NCBI GenBank assembly: GCA_023666975.1
Contig: JAMPAW010000124.1
Span: 1-9,836 of the forward strand
Length of the DNA: 9,836 nt
DNA from: Clostridium sp.
GTDB lineage: Bacteria > Bacillota_A > Clostridia > Lachnospirales > Lachnospiraceae
Direction of reading: 5' to 3'
The position numbers were made by a program, and so were the translations under genes. Positions 6,344 through 9,836 of the stretch are shown here, one piece after another. The first letter of the stretch is position 1. Each line of letters opens with the position of its first letter. The notes under the pieces were generated by a model, which saw only the letters and a program-made list of their open reading frames with translations, searched no databases and had not been told where the DNA came from.

Positions 6344-6372
6344 ATTATACATAAGACTAATATAATCGTCTA
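6344..6372 (-). promoter_or_regulatory. Promoter of the lectin-dockerin gene
   Basis: On the minus strand a perfect -10 box TATAAT (6349-6344) is preceded by TG and, 17 bases upstream, by TAGACG (6372-6367), a 4-of-6 match to TTGACA. It gives a leader of roughly 35-40 bases and is followed by the AGGGGG ribosome site 7 bases before the ATG at 6299. The rest of the 177-bp gap back to the DUF3737 stop shows no further gene. Confidence 0.65.
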
Positions 6373-6476
6373 TAGCCCTTATTACATTTTAGGCGGTCAA
6401 AATGCACAATTCATGCCAAACTACGTCAATAATCCATTCTGGTCAGACTGCAAAAAAACTGTCTATTCATACCAGT

Positions 6477-7322
6477 TTAACCACTGATAATCTCGCACAG
6501 AGTAACCGGCTCTCTTTCGGCATCCAGAATCACTTCACCAATGGAATCCGCATGGATCGTCCCCTTTATCGGATTTTTCACGCTGTCGATACTCCCGTTA
6601 ATTCTGGCACATACCTCACTGTTTTCAAAGGACAAATCGGTCTGCTCCATAACGCAGTCTTCCAGGACAAGCCCCTTGCAATAACAAAGCGGCTGCGTTC
6701 CGACAATGCGGCAGCGGATAAATTTCAGATTTTCAGAGTACCAGCCCAGATATTCTCCTGTTACAACAGAATCTATCACCGTGACATTTTTCCCATGCCA
6801 AAAAGCGTCCTTCGTCTGCAAATCGGAATTGCGGATTGTCACATTTTCAATATATTGAAAGGAATATTTTCCGGTCATCGCAAGGTTCTCAATCTCCATG
6901 TCACGGCACTCAAAAAACGGATATTCCGATTCCAGACGGCAGTCTTTTACCTGAATCCCGCTGCACCTCCACAAAAACTCCGGTGAATGTATGTTACAGT
7001 CCGTCAGGCGAATCTGCCGGCACTCACGCAGTGCCTTTATCCCGTTCATCTCACAGTTTTCCAAGGCGATATTTTCGTCATACCACAAGGCGGCACGGCA
7101 GTTTTCGGTCATAACCGACCTGCGGACAACTCCGTTCGTTGTATGCCAAAAAGGATACCGCAAATTAAAACAGCACTCCTCAACCACAATATCTCCGGTC
7201 TCTTTCAATGCCGATTCTCCGTCAGCAGGCCCGTCAAATGTACACCCGGTAATCTCTGCATTATGAATTCCGTATAGTGCCCGTTCTTCATCAAAAGTCT
7301 GTTCCACTATTTTCTGCATCAT
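6477..7322 (-). CDS. DUF3737 family right-handed beta-helix protein
   Basis: A 281-residue protein that begins MMQKIVEQTFDEERALYGIHN, the characteristic opening of DUF3737. The body is a chain of short strands of the pattern (I/V)x(I/L)xxCx(I/M) at about 20-residue intervals, with recurring aromatic turns such as FWHTTN, LWYDEN, AFWHGKN and LGWYSEN. This is what a right-handed beta-helix of the pectate-lyase or pentapeptide-like type looks like. No signal peptide or membrane segment is seen, so it should be cytoplasmic. The function of the family is unknown. The start at 7322 (or the next ATG at 7319) has GGGAG 5 or 8 bases upstream; an in-frame GTG at 7337, directly after the MATE stop, has no ribosome site. 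It follows the MATE gene by 15 bases, so the two are probably co-transcribed. Cysteines are unusually frequent for a cytoplasmic protein, but this fits an internal Cys ladder. Confidence 0.88.
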   Translation of the reverse strand: MMQKIVEQTFDEERALYGIHNAEITGCTFDGPADGESALKETGDIVVEECCFNLRYPFWHTTNGVVRRSVMTENCRAALWYDENIALENCEMNGIKALRECRQIRLTDCNIHSPEFLWRCSGIQVKDCRLESEYPFFECRDMEIENLAMTGKYSFQYIENVTIRNSDLQTKDAFWHGKNVTVIDSVVTGEYLGWYSENLKFIRCRIVGTQPLCYCKGLVLEDCVMEQTDLSFENSEVCARINGSIDSVKNPIKGTIHADSIGEVILDAEREPVTLCEIISG

Positions 7323-7337
7323 CACTGCTCCCTTCAC

Positions 7338-8771
7338 TCACTTCAAACATTCAATTTCAAGCCATTTTTTCCGCTCAAAGCGTATCAGGAATATTACTCC
7401 TCGAAAACACAATTCCACTGCCATGGCAATCCACACGCCTACCAGACCGTAAGGCTTCGCCAAAAGATAGGACAATACCAGCCTTACCGCCCATAAGCTG
7501 ATAAAATTCATCACACTGGGAATCAGCGTATCTCCTGCCCCCCGCAGCACACCGGTAACCACAATCGAAGCGCCAAACAGCGGCTCCGCAAAGGCTTCTA
7601 TCCTGAGAATCCGAATCCCCAGCGCACGGACCGCCGCGTCCGGTGTCAAAATCCCAATCATAAACGGGGCTGCAGCAAACATCAGTGCACCGGTACATGC
7701 CATAATCACCATTCCCGCTCCCACGGTTATCCGGCCAAAGGAAACCGCCAGTTTATTGCGTTTTGCCCCGATACTCTGTCCGGTCAATGTCGTCGCCGCA
7801 TCCGCAATGCCATACCCCGGCATATAACAAAGGCTCTCTGCCGTTATCGCAAACGAGTTGGCTGCAATGGCCGTTATTCCCAGCGGCGCAACAATGCGGG
7901 TTGCCACCACCATCGCTCCCGACACAATCACCCGCTCCAAAGCGATTGGCAGCGAAATGGTGACTGCCCGCTTGATACACTGTTTCTGTAATCGAAAAGA
8001 TTCCCCTCTTTGCAAATGGAAGATCGGTGAGCGAAAACACAGAAAATACAACAGCAAAAGTGCAGTGACAAAATGAGCAAGCGCAGTGCCTAAAGCGGCT
8101 CCTGCAACGCCCAGACCCGCACCGGGAATTCTTAACTGTATCCCCGCAAAAGAAATGTTAAATCCCTCGAAAATCAGGCAGGCGTTAAAGATAACGTCCA
8201 GCACGCACATCAGGGAATTTAAAATACCGGGAATCTTCATATTGCCGCTGCATTGAAGCATGCTTCCAGCCAGTCTCGCCATGCCCATCGCCGGCAATGA
8301 ACAGATGTAAATGAAAAAATACAGCGATGCTTCCCGCTGAATCTCCTTTGCACCGCCTAACCAGACCGGAAGAAAAAAGCTGACCGCCGCACCGGCCACT
8401 GCCAACGCCACGGAAAACAGCAAAATTGCCGTCAATGACTGCCTCAGCACTTCCCTTGCCTTCTCAAAATCCTTTGCACCGATATACTGCGCAGCCTGAA
8501 TGGAAAAACCCGCTGCACCGGAAGAACACACGCCGCCAAAAAGCCATGTCGTACTCGCCACCAGCCCGATTGCAGCCGATGCGTCCGCCCCCATTTTCCC
8601 CACCATAGAGGCATCAATATACTGCATTAAAACAGAGGTAAGCTGCGCGAGAACTGCCGGAGTGCTTAAGGTTACGACCAAAAAGATTTTCTGCTTGACG
8701 GATAATTCCTGACCGTTCCTGATATAAGACAATAAGTCTACCTTTTCTGTATTTCCAAACAAATTTCTCAA
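7338..8771 (-). CDS. MATE family efflux transporter
   Basis: A 477-residue membrane protein of the usual MATE length, with about twelve helices in two bundles. Family landmarks are the N-terminal ...LSTPAVLAQLTSVLMQYIDASMVGKMGADASAAIG segment (helices 1-2, split here by the charge pattern), GQSIGAKR near residue 337, and the C-terminal half GVLRGAGDT, which mirrors the first-half motif GSMLQCSGNMKIPG. Such proteins export cationic drugs, dyes or metabolites in exchange for Na+ or H+. The start is a TTG at 8771: the AAGGAG site is 4 bases before it, and no ATG is available before residue 49, inside the first helix bundle. The gene begins 30 bases after the nadA stop and has no promoter of its own that I can see, so it may be read with nadA. 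The substrate cannot be told from sequence. Confidence 0.92.
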   Translation of the reverse strand: MRNLFGNTEKVDLLSYIRNGQELSVKQKIFLVVTLSTPAVLAQLTSVLMQYIDASMVGKMGADASAAIGLVASTTWLFGGVCSSGAAGFSIQAAQYIGAKDFEKAREVLRQSLTAILLFSVALAVAGAAVSFFLPVWLGGAKEIQREASLYFFIYICSLPAMGMARLAGSMLQCSGNMKIPGILNSLMCVLDVIFNACLIFEGFNISFAGIQLRIPGAGLGVAGAALGTALAHFVTALLLLYFLCFRSPIFHLQRGESFRLQKQCIKRAVTISLPIALERVIVSGAMVVATRIVAPLGITAIAANSFAITAESLCYMPGYGIADAATTLTGQSIGAKRNKLAVSFGRITVGAGMVIMACTGALMFAAAPFMIGILTPDAAVRALGIRILRIEAFAEPLFGASIVVTGVLRGAGDTLIPSVMNFISLWAVRLVLSYLLAKPYGLVGVWIAMAVELCFRGVIFLIRFERKKWLEIECLK

Positions 8772-8801
8772 TCCTCTCCTTATCTTTCACGGAAGAAGCT
8801 C

Positions 8802-9716
8802 CTATTCTGCCAGCTCCAGCATTTTTTGCAGCGGAATTAATGCTTTTTCCATGATATCCTGTTCAAGAACCACCTCCGGCTTCATGCTCTCTAGCGCACT
8901 CACCACTCTATCCAAAGTTATCCGCTTCATATCGGGGCAGAACTGGCTGTTCCCCACAGGATAAAATGTCTTTTGCGGATTTTGCTGCATCAACTCAAAA
9001 AGCACGCCCGTCTCCGTACAGATGATAAATTCCTCCTTGTCACTGGCCGTCGCACAATCAATAATTTCCGATGTGCTGCCCACAAAATCAGACAATGCGA
9101 CAACCTCCATTGTACATTCCGGATGCGTCAGCACCAATGCCTCCGGATGCGCCTTCTTTGCCCGCTCGACGTCCTGCGGCAATATCCCCTTATGTACGTG
9201 GCAGTACCCGTCATGAAAAATAAATTGCTTCTGCGGTAATTTCTCTGCCACATAACGCCCAAGATTATTGTCCGGAACAAAAAATATTTTATCTGCCGCT
9301 ATCCTCTCCACGACCCGCAGTGCATTAGAAGAAGTGACACATACATCGGAAACCGCTTTGATTTCCGCCGTGGAGTTGACATAACATACGACTGCCACTT
9401 CATCACCGTACTCGGCCCTGACCTCCGCAATCCGCTCCGGTGTCACCATATGTGCCATCGGACAGTCTGCATCACCATCAGCCATGACTACTCTTTTTCC
9501 CGGATTCAGTATCTTGGCACTCTCCCCCATAAAGGAAACCCCGCAAAACAGGATACTGCTCTGCTTAACCTTTGCCGCTATTTTGGCCAGATAATAGGAG
9601 TCACCCACATAGTCGGCAGCCTGCTGCACTTCGCCGTCCACATAGTAATGTGCCAGAATAACTACATCTTTTTCCTCCTTTAATTGCCTTATCCTTTGTA
9701 CAAGCCTCTCGTCCAT
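8802..9716 (-). CDS. nadA: Quinolinate synthase NadA
   Basis: A 304-residue enzyme that condenses iminoaspartate with dihydroxyacetone phosphate to quinolinate, the first committed carbon-skeleton step of de novo NAD synthesis, in the cytoplasm. The length matches the short, clostridial and thermotogal type. The three cysteines that hold the [4Fe-4S] cluster are present: C85 (DADCPMAH), C172 (GYCHVH) and C260 (SQFCPDMKR). Active-site motifs are AHYY (22-25), GDSYYLA, YVNSTAEIKA (112-121), VPDNNLG (147-153) and THPECTMEV (197-205). The start is an ATG with AAGGAG 8 bases upstream. Its usual partners nadB and nadC are not downstream; a MATE gene follows instead. They could lie outside the window. 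A dispersed repeat ends 31 bases upstream of the start, so the nadA promoter must lie in or beyond it. Confidence 0.97.
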   Translation of the reverse strand: MDERLVQRIRQLKEEKDVVILAHYYVDGEVQQAADYVGDSYYLAKIAAKVKQSSILFCGVSFMGESAKILNPGKRVVMADGDADCPMAHMVTPERIAEVRAEYGDEVAVVCYVNSTAEIKAVSDVCVTSSNALRVVERIAADKIFFVPDNNLGRYVAEKLPQKQFIFHDGYCHVHKGILPQDVERAKKAHPEALVLTHPECTMEVVALSDFVGSTSEIIDCATASDKEEFIICTETGVLFELMQQNPQKTFYPVGNSQFCPDMKRITLDRVVSALESMKPEVVLEQDIMEKALIPLQKMLELAE

Positions 9717-9747
9717 GGGTTATTCTCCTTTAATCTTCATATTATCT

Positions 9748-9836
9748 TAGGTAATTGCGAAACTCATTTTTTTCAAAATGCCCGTTGTACAATATAGACA
9801 AATCAATGCAGGCACGTTTGCACTGCTTGTCGCTCG
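9748..9836. mobile_element. MITE-like element, second copy, cut by window edge
   Basis: The last 89 bases match the left end of the complete element at 2164-2252 base for base in length, with 12 mismatches (77 of 89). It starts with the terminal repeat TAGGTAATTGCGAAACTC, keeps the internal CAATATAGACAAATCAATGC block intact, and has the same orientation on the plus strand. The right end is outside the window. It stops 31 bases upstream of the nadA start codon, as the first copy stops 18 bases upstream of the ABC ATPase start. Confidence 0.8.

Noticed and set aside
6439..6475. CTGGT/ACCAG and AGAC/GTCT inverted repeats after the DUF3737 stop, as a terminator
   Set aside because: The stems are short, the loop is large, and no T-run follows on the minus strand.

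Overview
The window looks like a chromosomal segment of a Gram-positive anaerobe of the class Clostridia, most likely a Lachnospiraceae-type gut bacterium. The grounds are strong AGGAGG-type ribosome sites, moderate GC content, a dense one-strand gene layout, and families typical of that group: DUF3737, DUF1538 with a PII-like partner, a HipA-like protein and dockerin modules. Every gene I can support lies on the minus strand, so transcription runs from high to low coordinates. This taxonomic call is inference from gene content, not from a marker gene.

Layout in transcription order. (1) 9748-9836: the start of a dispersed, MITE-like repeat, cut by the window edge, just upstream of nadA. (2) 9716-6477: a tight run of nadA (quinolinate synthase, NAD synthesis), a MATE-family efflux transporter with a TTG start, and a DUF3737 right-handed beta-helix protein. 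(3) 6372-5430: a self-contained unit with its own promoter and a strong hairpin terminator. It encodes a 256-residue protein with four dockerin-type calcium loops joined to a C-terminal domain whose calcium motif matches LecB-type (PA-IIL) lectins, and it has no signal peptide. (4) 5423-2431: a promoter followed by three tightly spaced genes: a DUF1538 membrane protein that is an internal duplication, a PII-like protein that is also an internal duplication, and an OmpR/PhoB-type response regulator. (5) 2430-2146: a non-coding gap with spaced GTTAA repeats and a complete 207-bp MITE-like element with terminal and nested inverted repeats. (6) 2145-384: an ABC transporter of the BcrA type, ATPase plus six-helix permease. 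(7) 357-1: a 30-residue unknown ORF whose stop overlaps, as ATGA, the start of a HipA-like protein that runs off the window.

How the parts may work together: the DUF1538 and PII-like genes resemble other transporter-plus-PII pairs in which the PII-like protein gates or senses for a membrane partner. The response regulator could control its own operon and/or the ABC transporter beyond the repeat, but no histidine kinase is present beside it. The lectin-dockerin gene is the least conventional item. The two MITE-like copies both sit less than 35 bp upstream of a start codon in the same orientation, so they may influence expression of nadA and of the ABC transporter.
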